A stretch of 64,000 bases of DNA from JAVBTT01 sp031556035 (lineage in GTDB: Bacteria > Bacillota > Clostridia > Oscillospirales > UBA929): the NCBI GenBank assembly GCA_031556035.1, contig JAVBTT010000030.1, forward strand, positions 1 to 64,000, in the 5' to 3' direction. Position 1 is the stretch's first letter; each line of letters opens with the position of its first letter. The notes beneath the pieces are model-generated. The model worked only from the letters and a program-made list of their open reading frames with translations. It was not told where the DNA came from and did not search any database. Positions 33,956 through 41,928 of this stretch are shown one piece after another. Position numbers and translations under genes: made by a program.

Positions 33956-36033
33956 AGTCTTTTCCCCCTTCGCAGTGTGGTTTTTTGAATCAAGTTGTCG
34001 GATATCACAAGCAGCTGCGGCAGCAGCACCAGCACCATAAACCCGCTCAGCACCGCGCCCCGCCCTATCAGCAGGCCGATCTCGCTGATCGCGGCCGTCT
34101 TTGAGAAGATGGACAGCGAAAAGCCGACGACCGCGAAAATGGACGCCGAGGTCAGTATCGCGGGGACGCTCTGCCCAAGCGCCTCCATGACGGCCTCCTG
34201 CTTATCGAGCCGCTGGCGAAACTCCATATACCGGTCACTGAGCAGTATCGCGTAGTCTATTGTCGCCCCGAGCTGTATGGACGAGACGATCATGTAGCCC
34301 AGAAACGTCAGCGAGGTTCCGGTGAAGTACGGGACGCCCATGTTTATCCATATCGAGAGCTCGATGACAAATGTCAGTATGACAGGGATGGACAGCGAGC
34401 GGAAGCTCACCAGGATTATCAGCATAACAAGCGCGATGGAGATTATATTCACCACCGGAAAGTCCGCCTCGACAATCTCCTTTATGTCCGCCACCGCGGA
34501 CGATATGCCCGCCAGGTGGGAGTCCTCGGGATAATACTTCGCGGCGGTCGCCTTTATGTCCGCGACGCAGTCGAAGTTGTACTGGCTCTCGCCCTTGAGG
34601 TTTGTGGACAGCAGCATTCTCGCGTAGCTTTCGGTCTCAAAGCGCTCCCGGACCCCGGCGGGGATGAACGAGCGGGGCAATGCCGGGTCCGCGACGGTGG
34701 CGAGCGCCGTCACCCCCGTTATATAGGGCTTTTCCAGCAGCTCGTCCGCCAGCTGAGCCTCCAGCGCCGGGCTCCCGGCGGGGACAAGCAGCACGGACGG
34801 GCGGTGCGAGCCGAACGCGCCCTCTATCATCGCCGTCTCAATCGCGGCGGGGGTGTCCGGCTGCGCGGTTATGCCGGCGTCGCCGTACATAAAGCGGTTG
34901 TTCTGAGAGGCGAGGAACATCGGGATCGCGATGACAATCAGCGCGGGGGCAAGCACGTAGCGCCAGCGCAGTATCCGCTTCTCCGCCCCGGCCAGCCTCG
35001 GCATATGCTGCCGGTGGGAGGTTTTGTCAATCCATTTCAGCACGAGAAGGGACAGGGAGGGCAGCAGGAACAGCACGCTCACAAGGCTGATTACTATGCC
35101 CTTGAGCAGCACCCGGCCCAGGTCGGGCCCGATGCCGTACCGCATGAACATAAGGGCCGCGAAGCCGGCCACGGTCGTCAGGCAGGACGCCCCGATCGCG
35201 GTGGCCGATTTGGAGACGGCGATCTCCATCGCCTCCTCGGCGTTGCCTGACCTGGCCCGCTCCTCGCGGAAGCGGTGGAACAGGATAAGGGAGTAGTCCA
35301 TGGAGACGGCGAGCTGGAGCAGGGCCTCGCAGGACTTTGTGATATACGAGACGCTTCCGAAGATCAGGTCTGTGCCCATGTTTATCCCGATCGCCACCCC
35401 GATGCACAGCAGGAACAGGAACGGCTCGATCCATGAGGTGGTGGCGAGCAGCAGTATGCCTATCACTATGATCATCGCGATGCCGGCAATCATCAGTATC
35501 TCGCTTGAGGTGGCCCTGAGCAGGTTCCCCGCCGACACGGCGTCGCCGGTCATCGCGGTCTCCCCGGCCGCGTCCCCCGCGAGGGCGCGGATTTCGGCTA
35601 TCGCGTCCGACGTGTGGCGGCTGTAGCCGTTTTCCCAGAACTCAAGCTGGAAGCGGGCCGCGCCGTCCCTGTAATAGCTCCCGACCAGCTCCGCGTCCTG
35701 CGCTGAGAGCGGCTTTTGCGGGTCGGCGACGTCGTCCAGCCACGTCACGGCCTTGACGCCGTCCAGGGTCAGTATTTTCTCCTTGAGCGCCAGCGCGTCC
35801 GGCAGGGAAATGTCCCTCACCATCAGCTCGGCGGTGCCGGGATAGCCGAACTCCGACCCGATAAGCTCAATGGCGAGCATTGACGGGGTGTCGTCCGGCA
35901 AGTAGGAGGTCAGATCGTAGTTTGTGTTGACGAACATCATCATGACGAGGCTGATGAGCAGCATACAGGCGAATATTATGATCACCAGCAGCCTGTGCTT
36001 TACTATCAGTTCGGCAAGCTTTTTCAAAAACAA
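33952..36033 (-). CDS. MMPL/RND-superfamily transporter
   Basis: 693 residues. Layout of two repeats, each with one helix, a large extracytoplasmic loop and five further helices: helix at 14-35, loop with YDLTSYLPDDTPSM, a helix cluster at about 185-330, and a second set from about 360 to the end. The second repeat carries GYMIVSSIQLGATIDYAILLSDRYMEFR, the MMPL signature, mirrored by SMDYSLILFHRFREER in the first. Probably exports lipids, peptides or polymers using the ion gradient. Coupled to the coiled-coil gene by ATGA. Confidence 0.88.
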   Translation of the reverse strand: MFLKKLAELIVKHRLLVIIIFACMLLISLVMMMFVNTNYDLTSYLPDDTPSMLAIELIGSEFGYPGTAELMVRDISLPDALALKEKILTLDGVKAVTWLDDVADPQKPLSAQDAELVGSYYRDGAARFQLEFWENGYSRHTSDAIAEIRALAGDAAGETAMTGDAVSAGNLLRATSSEILMIAGIAMIIVIGILLLATTSWIEPFLFLLCIGVAIGINMGTDLIFGSVSYITKSCEALLQLAVSMDYSLILFHRFREERARSGNAEEAMEIAVSKSATAIGASCLTTVAGFAALMFMRYGIGPDLGRVLLKGIVISLVSVLFLLPSLSLLVLKWIDKTSHRQHMPRLAGAEKRILRWRYVLAPALIVIAIPMFLASQNNRFMYGDAGITAQPDTPAAIETAMIEGAFGSHRPSVLLVPAGSPALEAQLADELLEKPYITGVTALATVADPALPRSFIPAGVRERFETESYARMLLSTNLKGESQYNFDCVADIKATAAKYYPEDSHLAGISSAVADIKEIVEADFPVVNIISIALVMLIILVSFRSLSIPVILTFVIELSIWINMGVPYFTGTSLTFLGYMIVSSIQLGATIDYAILLSDRYMEFRQRLDKQEAVMEALGQSVPAILTSASIFAVVGFSLSIFSKTAAISEIGLLIGRGAVLSGFMVLVLLPQLLVISDNLIQKTTLRRGKRL

Positions 36034-36209
36034 ATCACCACCGGAATTTTGGTATTATTAAGACTATCACGCAATTGGCTCAAATTCAATGGGAAATATG
36101 TGAACAGATTGTGTCCGGACGCACCTTCTTTCCCAAGACAATAAACAAGACAATAAGTCCGATAAAGCCGATAAAAGCGAGCACAGGCTCAAAAACAAGG
36201 AGAACGCAT

Positions 36210-36257
36210 AAAAAGCCGAGCCCCTTGAAACAGCGACGTTTCAAGGGGCTCGGCTTT
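36210..36257 (-). terminator. Terminator behind the tRNA remnant
   Basis: AAAGCCGAGCCCCTTGAAAC and GTTTCAAGGGGCTCGGCTTT form a 19-20-bp stem; on the minus strand T residues follow. It directly follows the tRNA 3' end and was probably the native terminator of that tRNA before integration. Confidence 0.85.
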
Positions 36258-36312
36258 GGTGGAGACAGCAGGACTCGAACCTGCGACCCCCTGCGTGTGG
36301 AGCAGGTGCTCA
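36257..36312 (-). tRNA. 3' fragment of a tRNA gene (tRNA-Val-like) = prophage attachment site
   Basis: On the minus strand a normal tRNA 3' half is seen: anticodon stem CCTGC/GCAGG with loop TCCACAC (CAC in anticodon position), a T-arm GCAGG-TTCGAGT-CCTGC, the acceptor strand TGTCTCC and an encoded ACCA end. The matching 5' acceptor strand (GGAGACA) is missing; upstream sequence is phage DNA. Loop position 33 is C rather than the invariant U, another sign that it is not a working tRNA. A complete copy is expected at the other prophage end, outside this window. Confidence 0.75.
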
Positions 36313-36343
36313 ATGCGCTTGTTTGCGCTGCGCCACAATGGCA

Positions 36344-37540
36344 TTAGACTTCCGTTGCTGCCCCTGACCCCGTGTTTGACCCCCGGACGAAAACTCCCCG
36401 CACCACTTTCCCAAGCTCCTTGGGCGTGTTTTGGGTGACGTGAGTGTAGATTTGCAACGTCATATGTACGTCCTCATGACCGGCAAGGTATTGGATTTTT
36501 TTAATATCAAGCCCCGACGCACACAGCTCCGTTATGTACGTGTGGCGCAGAAGGTGAGGCTCGACGTGAAAATCCACAGCCCCCGGAACAAACCTCTTTA
36601 TTGGCTTGCCGTTTTCATCGAGTTTCTTTTTGCCGTCTTTGTCGTACTCTTGTTGCTTATAGCCCACGACAAGGCCCCACATACGCCTGAAGGCGGAAAG
36701 GCTCATGGGGCCGCCGGTAGTTTTGGCAGGGATCACAAGGACGCTGCCCGCAGTCTTCTTCGCCTCGCGCAGGGCGTCGGACAGTACGTCCGGCAGTGGT
36801 ATCGTCCGGCTTGCTGCTGCTGTTTTTAATACGGGGGAATGCGTTGGTTTGCCGGATCGGTCGTATGTGACCGTGTTGCGTACATCAAGATACGGGTCAT
36901 CCCCATCAAGATGTATATCACCCCATAGCAGCCCCAGCGCCTCCTCGCGCCGCAGGCCCGCATAGAGGGCCAGAAGGACAAATAGGTTTGCCCTTGTCCC
37001 CTCCACGGCACTTGTGATCTCTGTCTGCCGCTCGCTTGTCAGCGGGACTTTCTTTGCCGCCGGCTTTCCGCCGGGAGAAATCTTGGCGCATGGATTTTTG
37101 GTTATTAGTCCGTTCTCTTCTGCTGAAGAAAGGATTTGCCGCATTGTAAACAGTATTTTCGACTGCGCTGAGCGGGACAATCCAGAGACATTCGCCATCA
37201 GCTGCTGTATGTGCAGGGGGCGTATGTCGCGCACAAGGGCATTCTTAAAGAAGGGTGCTATGTGATTGTTAATCGCTATCGCGTACACCTCCGCGCTCTT
37301 CGGCTTTAGCCCGGCCGTCTTGACCGTGAACCACTGCTTGGTATACTGCGCAAGCGTCGTAGCATCGTCCAGCACCATGCCGGCGTCCGCCATGCGCTCA
37401 AGCTCTTTGATCTTCTCGCGCACTTCGTCCTGGGTGTCCCCGTAGATGTCCCTGCTTTTCCCGCCGATGACCTTACGCTTGCGCCACTTCTTGCGGCTCT
37501 CGACCCACGTCATCTCCGGACGGGCTTGCTTCTTCGCCAT
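36344..37540 (-). CDS. int: Phage tyrosine integrase
   Basis: 398 residues: N-terminal AP2-like arm-binding region (about 1-50), SAM-like core-binding domain (about 60-150) and catalytic domain (about 165-375). Catalytic residues seen: Arg in ALYAGLRREEALGLLW, HxxR in EPHLLRHTYITELCASG, His in LAGHEDV and the nucleophile Tyr in TLQIYTHV. It recombines attP with the tRNA 3' end next to it. Its start overlaps the ImmA/IrrE gene by 68 nt in another frame. Confidence 0.95.
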   Translation of the reverse strand: MAKKQARPEMTWVESRKKWRKRKVIGGKSRDIYGDTQDEVREKIKELERMADAGMVLDDATTLAQYTKQWFTVKTAGLKPKSAEVYAIAINNHIAPFFKNALVRDIRPLHIQQLMANVSGLSRSAQSKILFTMRQILSSAEENGLITKNPCAKISPGGKPAAKKVPLTSERQTEITSAVEGTRANLFVLLALYAGLRREEALGLLWGDIHLDGDDPYLDVRNTVTYDRSGKPTHSPVLKTAAASRTIPLPDVLSDALREAKKTAGSVLVIPAKTTGGPMSLSAFRRMWGLVVGYKQQEYDKDGKKKLDENGKPIKRFVPGAVDFHVEPHLLRHTYITELCASGLDIKKIQYLAGHEDVHMTLQIYTHVTQNTPKELGKVVRGVFVRGSNTGSGAATEV

Positions 37541-38225
37541 GACGCTCCCCCTTCTCGCTTAACTTCTCCACTATGTAGCTCACCGACGGCTGCGCCTTCC
37601 GCCACTCAGCCGCCGCCTTGTCCGCCAGTATCGCTTGATACGCTACGGACAGCACGGCCAGCAGGCACACCAGGGCGACGGCGATGCCCACAAGCGCGTA
37701 GCTCTTCCGTCGTTCGACCTCGGCGTCCCACTGCCGCTCCAGCGCCACGATGCGCTGGGCGACCCCTTTGGCGGTCTCGATGGACACCCTCGCAAGGGTG
37801 GATATCTCTTCTGCATCTCGCACGCCAAACGCTAACAAGGCCTCCGGATCAGCCTTCATTTCCATTGCAAACATATCGGCCTCTATGTCGTCTATGGCGG
37901 TAAACGGCTTGTAGCGGCCCCGCGTTACGTGCCCGCACGCGCAATGGGCAAACTCGTGCTCCAGGACATCCAGCAGAAGGTCGCCGGTTACGTCGTCGCG
38001 CCAGACTATGTAGTAGCGCCCACTAAAGTATGTTGCAAGGCCGTCCTCTGTCATGGGGCCCTCATAGCCAAGCCTCGCGAGGTCGTCGGACACCTCGGAA
38101 TACGGGACGCGCACAATGTCCGTGTAAGGCAGCTTAAGGGCCCACGGGTCAAGCGGGTAATCTTCCCTTGATTTGGGTCGATTCATATCCAATACGAGCT
38201 TATACACTCGTTCGTGAGCAGTCAT
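37473..38225 (-). CDS. ImmA/IrrE-family metallopeptidase
   Basis: 250 residues from the ATG at 38225 behind AAAGGGGG. The zinc motif HEFAH (in LDVLEHEFAHCACGH) with a downstream Glu in DDIEADMFAMEM fits the family that cleaves Xre/CI-like repressors to switch prophages to the lytic state (as ImmA of ICEBs1). A C-terminal hydrophobic helix (about 180-205) suggests membrane attachment. Lies between the repressor and integrase, as expected for a lysogeny control block. Confidence 0.88.
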   Translation of the reverse strand: MTAHERVYKLVLDMNRPKSREDYPLDPWALKLPYTDIVRVPYSEVSDDLARLGYEGPMTEDGLATYFSGRYYIVWRDDVTGDLLLDVLEHEFAHCACGHVTRGRYKPFTAIDDIEADMFAMEMKADPEALLAFGVRDAEEISTLARVSIETAKGVAQRIVALERQWDAEVERRKSYALVGIAVALVCLLAVLSVAYQAILADKAAAEWRKAQPSVSYIVEKLSEKGERHGEEASPSGDDVGREPQEVAQA

Positions 38226-38297
38226 GCGACGCGCCCCCTTTGTATGCAACATCGTAGCCAAGGGCGTGACGCTACAGCGGTATTATCTTCCCTGCTT

Positions 38298-38780
38298 TTA
38301 TTGTAGATCAAGACCCCTGTTTATCAGCTCTTGATACTCGTCGTCAGGTATCCGCTTGCGCTCCTCGCTCCCATGCGCCGCAAACTTCACGTCCTCCGGC
38401 TTGTCGGTCGGCCTGGACTTGTCTATATTGGTAATCTTCGCCTCGTCTTCGGACGGGGCGTTTTTTATGTAGGGCTCCAGAATGGCGTCGACAGCGCGTT
38501 TGATATGCGGAGGGGAGATATCGTAGGCCCTCGCAACCCTCAAGGAGTTTGTGGGCAGCAAGGCTCCAAACCAAACATCAAGCCCATCGTCTTCAATTAG
38601 GTTGCTCTTTTTGAGCCCGAAGTAATCGGCGATCCTCTGTATGGCACCCATGCGAGGCTCGTAGGCCCCAGTTTCCCAGGTTGACACAGCTTTGTCCGTT
38701 ACGCCAGCAATCTCCGCTAGTTGCTCTTGGGACAGGTGGTGTGCCTCCCGAAGTCTCTTAACGTTCTCTGAAATCCCCAC
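38298..38780 (-). CDS. Xre-family prophage repressor
   Basis: 160 residues from the GTG at 38780 behind AAGGGGG. N-terminal HTH_3 domain (MGISENVKRLREAHHLSQEQ...LAEIAGVTDKAVSTWETG, about 1-65), then an acidic linker and a C-terminal part without a LexA-type Ser/Lys peptidase motif. Inactivation therefore probably depends on the neighbouring ImmA-type peptidase. It reads leftward from a promoter covered by operator O1. Confidence 0.9.
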   Translation of the reverse strand: MGISENVKRLREAHHLSQEQLAEIAGVTDKAVSTWETGAYEPRMGAIQRIADYFGLKKSNLIEDDGLDVWFGALLPTNSLRVARAYDISPPHIKRAVDAILEPYIKNAPSEDEAKITNIDKSRPTDKPEDVKFAAHGSEERKRIPDDEYQELINRGLDLQ

Positions 38781-38824
38781 GTTTTTTACCCCCTTAAAAT
38801 CCCCGCGGCGCTTGATGTGCCTTT

Positions 38825-38853
38825 ATTCTACGGCAAGCCCGGAAGAAAGTCAA
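38825..38853 (-). promoter_or_regulatory. Leftward promoter of the repressor-ImmA-integrase block
   Basis: On the minus strand TTGACT (38848-38853), 17-nt spacer, TAGAAT (38825-38830). The -35 box overlaps operator O1. Confidence 0.75.
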
Positions 38854-38865
38854 GTAAAACTAGAA
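38849..38865. promoter_or_regulatory. Operator O1
   Basis: Reverse strand reads TTCTAGTTTTACTTGAC, matching 13 of 17 positions of the full palindrome at O3. It covers the -35 box of the leftward promoter. Confidence 0.65.
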
Positions 38866-38872
38866 ATTATAC

Positions 38873-38901
38873 TTGACAATCTAGTTTAACTGGGGTACAC
38901 T
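38873..38901 (+). promoter_or_regulatory. Rightward early promoter
   Basis: TTGACA (38873-38878), 17-nt spacer, TACACT (38896-38901), just upstream of the Cro-like gene. The spacer is operator O2. Confidence 0.75.
38879..38895. promoter_or_regulatory. Operator O2
   Basis: ATCTAGTTTAACTGGGG, 13 of 17 matches to O3, occupying exactly the -35/-10 spacer of the rightward promoter. Confidence 0.7.
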
Positions 38902-38928
38902 GTTAACAGGAAGGGGGTGGCTGAACCA

Positions 38929-39174
38929 ATGGGCATGACATTGCGTCAAGCTCGCCGCCTAAAAGAAAAATCGCAGAGGGATATGGCAAAAGCTCTGGGC
39001 GTAAGCGAAGACACTTATCGCAGTATTGAAAATTGCCCCGAGAGGGCAACTATACGCCAGTCAAAAATCATAAGCGTGGCCCTAGAGATGTCTGTCGATG
39101 ATATTTTTTTTGGCGGTGAATCTAGTTTAACTAGATCGGGCGTACGGCAGGACAAGCTAAAGCCGCCCGCGTGA
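38929..39174 (+). CDS. Small Xre/Cro-like regulator
   Basis: 81 residues from the ATG at 38929, ten nucleotides after AGGAAGGGGG; a GTG at 38917 lies in that site. HTH_3 domain: LRQARRLKEKSQRDMAKALGVSEDTYRSIEN. Divergent from the repressor, as Cro is from CI. The end of the gene contains a perfect copy of the operator (O3), so the repressor could bind within it as well. Confidence 0.85.
   Translation: MGMTLRQARRLKEKSQRDMAKALGVSEDTYRSIENCPERATIRQSKIISVALEMSVDDIFFGGESSLTRSGVRQDKLKPPA
39120..39136. promoter_or_regulatory. Operator O3
   Basis: ATCTAGTTTAACTAGAT, a perfect 17-bp palindrome around a central base, inside the 3' end of the Cro-like gene. Confidence 0.7.
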
Positions 39175-39232
39175 CGGCGGGCGGCTGGAAAGGAGGCTCT
39201 CAGATTGTTGGACTCCAGAATACGCGGCCTTA

Positions 39233-39511
39233 CTATTCGTCTTGGTGAAGCCACTTGTGGTACTCAGCGAGAAGGAATAGCGAAAGCGACGCCGAAAAAG
39301 ACAACAGGCCATCTACGGTCATATCGGCGCTGTCCTCAGTGCAACCATTCAACTCCTCGTACCGGTTGGCCTCGTCCTCCCCAAGCGCGTCCTTTAAAAT
39401 ATCATAAACACTTGATCGCTCTGGGTGCAGTTGTTGCTTTGCTCTCCCTGTTAGCTCTTTCACTTTTTCGTCAGTCAAAACATTCTCCCTGAAGTCAGTA
39501 AAGTCTTTCAT
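39233..39511 (-). CDS. Hypothetical prophage protein
   Basis: 92 residues from the ATG at 39511 behind GGGGGAG; an ATG at 39535 overlaps the upstream stop (ATGA) and is the alternative. Mostly helical and acidic, with a hydrophobic C-terminal segment (LLSFSASLSLFLLAEY). No family recognised. Follows the HsdR-N-like nuclease gene on the same strand and may be its partner. Confidence 0.6.
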   Translation of the reverse strand: MKDFTDFRENVLTDEKVKELTGRAKQQLHPERSSVYDILKDALGEDEANRYEELNGCTEDSADMTVDGLLSFSASLSLFLLAEYHKWLHQDE

Positions 39512-39531
39512 GCAACCATCTCCCCCGCACG

Positions 39532-40629
39532 TCATTCTTTCGGCTCGACAAAGCGCTTGGCGGACGCCCGCAAGTTATCCCTGAAAATGTATAAATCGTT
39601 GACCGACTCCAACGAATATCTGGACTCTTTTTCATAAGGGGGCTCTGCGGCTGCCGGCAAAATTAGCATTTTCTTCTTTCCCTCAAGGTACAAGCGGCAC
39701 AACCATTTAGTAGTCCTATTGTCGCAAATCACAGAAAAGTAGCGCTCAGTGTCTCGGTATGAAATTCTCGTTGGGTCGATCAAGTCACACAGCAAGCCTT
39801 TGATGATCCCAAGGGACTCAAGCTCTTCCTGCGTTGTTACAATTTTATTTCTGATCTCCTCGTCAACTTCACTGGGTTGGGGTTCTGTCGCGCCAGGATC
39901 AACAGGGGGCTGTCGCTCGCTCTTAAGCGCTGCTGTAATCTTATCGTTCATCAGCTCGCCTATGTAGTTGTTCAAGGTGCTCTTAATTATGGGCTTAAAC
40001 TTTTCCAATACCGCCTGAGTTTTTACCCCGTCGTAAGTGTGCGCAAGAATAAACCTTGCAAAATCATCGGATGGCTCGCGCAGCTGGCTGTCGAAATAGC
40101 TTCTGATTTCGTTCGAGTACTTTAATTCCGAAGCGCTGCTAAAAATCTCGTCGACGTTGAAGTTGCTCTTGCAAAAGCGCTTGAGTTCCGGCACAAGGGT
40201 TTCTTTGATGTCAAGCAAATTTAGCTCCAAGAAGGGCTTCATGTCCATTTTGTTTTGCTCTTCAAGGTCGGTATAGAACTTATAAGTTACCCCGTTTGTA
40301 AGGATTCCAAACTTCGCCTTGGAGGTTCCAAAGTACCTGAATAGCTGTGAATCATGTTTTTCTAAAGGTGCCCCACACCACTTCGCCTCTATCAAGATAA
40401 CCGGCTCGCCATCCATAAAAATGGCATAATCTACCTTTTCACCCTTCTTGATGCCAACGTCTGCTGTAAACTCGGGAACAAACTCATCTGGATTAAAAAC
40501 GTCATACCCAAATACCTGTTGAAAAAAGGGCATGATCAATGAGGTTTTGGTTGCCTCTTCCGTTTGGATTTGTGCTCGCATCTTCTCAACCCTTGAGGAG
40601 TACTGCCTTAAAGCGTCAATAAAGTCCAT
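39532..40629 (-). CDS. Solo type I restriction R-subunit N-terminal-like nuclease (HsdR_N / COG4748)
   Basis: 365 residues. The PD-(D/E)XK nuclease core is seen as GEKVDYAIFMDGEPVILIEAKWCG (about 78-101), with upstream helices that start MDFIDALRQYSSRVEKMRAQI. No helicase part and no HsdM or HsdS are near, so it is a stand-alone enzyme, common in prophages and perhaps a defence or exclusion factor. The gene is more AT-rich than its neighbours and runs against the early operon, suggesting a later acquisition. Confidence 0.8.
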   Translation of the reverse strand: MDFIDALRQYSSRVEKMRAQIQTEEATKTSLIMPFFQQVFGYDVFNPDEFVPEFTADVGIKKGEKVDYAIFMDGEPVILIEAKWCGAPLEKHDSQLFRYFGTSKAKFGILTNGVTYKFYTDLEEQNKMDMKPFLELNLLDIKETLVPELKRFCKSNFNVDEIFSSASELKYSNEIRSYFDSQLREPSDDFARFILAHTYDGVKTQAVLEKFKPIIKSTLNNYIGELMNDKITAALKSERQPPVDPGATEPQPSEVDEEIRNKIVTTQEELESLGIIKGLLCDLIDPTRISYRDTERYFSVICDNRTTKWLCRLYLEGKKKMLILPAAAEPPYEKESRYSLESVNDLYIFRDNLRASAKRFVEPKE

Positions 40630-40705
40630 GCCGACCCCATCCTTTCACGTTTTAGCAATATTTTACCACGTATGTCAAGATTACATAACACCAAGGAGGC
40701 GCACC

Positions 40706-41488
40706 ATGACGCCCACCCAATTAGCGTATGCGGCCTGGCAAAACACCCCGCAGCCGATGATTTACGAAACCAGAGATGACAAGGGCAACGACCTGACCGT
40801 GGAGGTGGTGCTGGTTTCCCCCGAGAGTAGGGCGCACTATGACGCGGAGTGGGCTGGCGTGTGTCAGATATGCGGCGGGGAGTTTATCGGCGGCGTTCCC
40901 GCAGAAAAGTTTCTGGGCACAAATTACACAGACTGGAGCATCCACAAGGCCCCCGAGTCGACGCACATATGCGGGGCGTGTGTCTGGGCGATGAGCCTGA
41001 ACGCGGAACGCAGTAGGCAGACTCTTTCCAGGTACTCTTTTGTAGCCAGCGCGACCGGCTTAACGCTTTGCAATCGCGCTCAGATGCGCGACGCGCTCAC
41101 CAACCCCCCAGAGCCTCCGTTTGTTGCGGTCGTGGCGGCAAGCCAGAAGAAGCACCTTGTTACAAAAGCCCTTGCGTCGCACTCCAGGGAGCGCTACTGG
41201 TGCATGCTGGAAGAGGAGCGCGTCGACATTAGGCTTGACATGTTCAGGCGCTACATCGCGATCATCGAGGCGCTGCGCGGGCTGGGGGCAACCAAAGACG
41301 AGATCGGGGCGTGCAACTTCCGCTATGAGCGGCTGCGTGAGTGGGGGCAAGAGAATTTCGAGCGGATCGTTGACCTTCTTTGCCCTTATATCAAAGACCG
41401 CGCGTTTAAGCTTGCGCTGCACGTTGCGCAAAAAAACGATAGCGAGGAGGCGTACAAGTGTTATTTGGGTTTCCAACCGAGGACATGA
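40706..41488 (+). CDS. csf1: Csf1-like type IV CRISPR large-subunit protein
   Basis: 260 residues from the ATG at 40706, six nucleotides after AAGGAGG. Csf1 is the Cas8-like subunit of type IV effector complexes. The family-type zinc finger is seen as CQICGGEF (C53, C56) and HICGACVWAM (C89, C92), with the conserved FLGTNYTDW between the cysteine pairs. The C-terminal half is helical and charged. The order csf1 - small gene - csf2 - csf3, with overlapping frames, supports the call strongly. First gene of the rightward operon, 76 nt from the divergent nuclease gene. By-eye family call. Confidence 0.8.
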   Translation: MTPTQLAYAAWQNTPQPMIYETRDDKGNDLTVEVVLVSPESRAHYDAEWAGVCQICGGEFIGGVPAEKFLGTNYTDWSIHKAPESTHICGACVWAMSLNAERSRQTLSRYSFVASATGLTLCNRAQMRDALTNPPEPPFVAVVAASQKKHLVTKALASHSRERYWCMLEEERVDIRLDMFRRYIAIIEALRGLGATKDEIGACNFRYERLREWGQENFERIVDLLCPYIKDRAFKLALHVAQKNDSEEAYKCYLGFQPRT

Positions 41489-41928
41489 GCGCCGCGAAGT
41501 CCGCGATGCTGATCTACGCCATATACCGCAGCCGAAACAAGCAACGCGGGCCGTCGGGCACGGATATGTGGGGACAGATCGAGCGGTTTGCGAGATCAAG
41601 CGCCAAGCGAGCCCGCGACGTCGGCGAGTTCACGGGCACATTCAAGCGCCGCATGGCGTGTGACACCATATCCCCAAAATGGATGAACACGGGCGTATTG
41701 CGTCCCAATGAGTTCGGGGAGATCGTGGTCATTGGCGGAGAACGGCATTTTATGCCCGAGATCATGGAGTGCCCGGAAGCGGAGCAACGCCAGATGGTCG
41801 ACATGATCTATCGGCAGACGACCAGAATAGTCCTGCTAGTTCGGGCGCGTCTGGAGGAGGAGAAGCCGCTGGAGGCGGCAATAAGAACGGAGGCTGACGA
41901 TGAACACAGAGCAGACATATCGGATTGA
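41458..41928 (+). CDS. Cas11-like small subunit of the type IV effector (candidate)
   Basis: 156 residues from the GTG at 41458, with GAGGAGG seven nucleotides upstream, overlapping csf1 by 31 nt and csf2 by 29 nt. Sequence is mostly helical (SAAKSAMLIYAIYRSRNKQRG...RQMVDMIYRQTTRIVLLVRARLEEE) and about the size of Cas11. Its place between csf1 and csf2 is that of the small subunit in type IV-B loci. Call is by position, size and helicity; direct similarity is not evident to me. Confidence 0.6.
   Translation: MLFGFPTEDMSAAKSAMLIYAIYRSRNKQRGPSGTDMWGQIERFARSSAKRARDVGEFTGTFKRRMACDTISPKWMNTGVLRPNEFGEIVVIGGERHFMPEIMECPEAEQRQMVDMIYRQTTRIVLLVRARLEEEKPLEAAIRTEADDEHRADISD

Noticed and set aside
36257..36345. 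A complete functional tRNA gene
   Set aside because: The 5' acceptor strand that would pair with TGTCTCC is absent and position 33 of the loop is C.
40532..40705. Upstream extension of csf1 into the nuclease gene
   Set aside because: The family-like N-terminus and an AAGGAGG site point to the ATG at 40706; the extension would read antisense to the nuclease gene.
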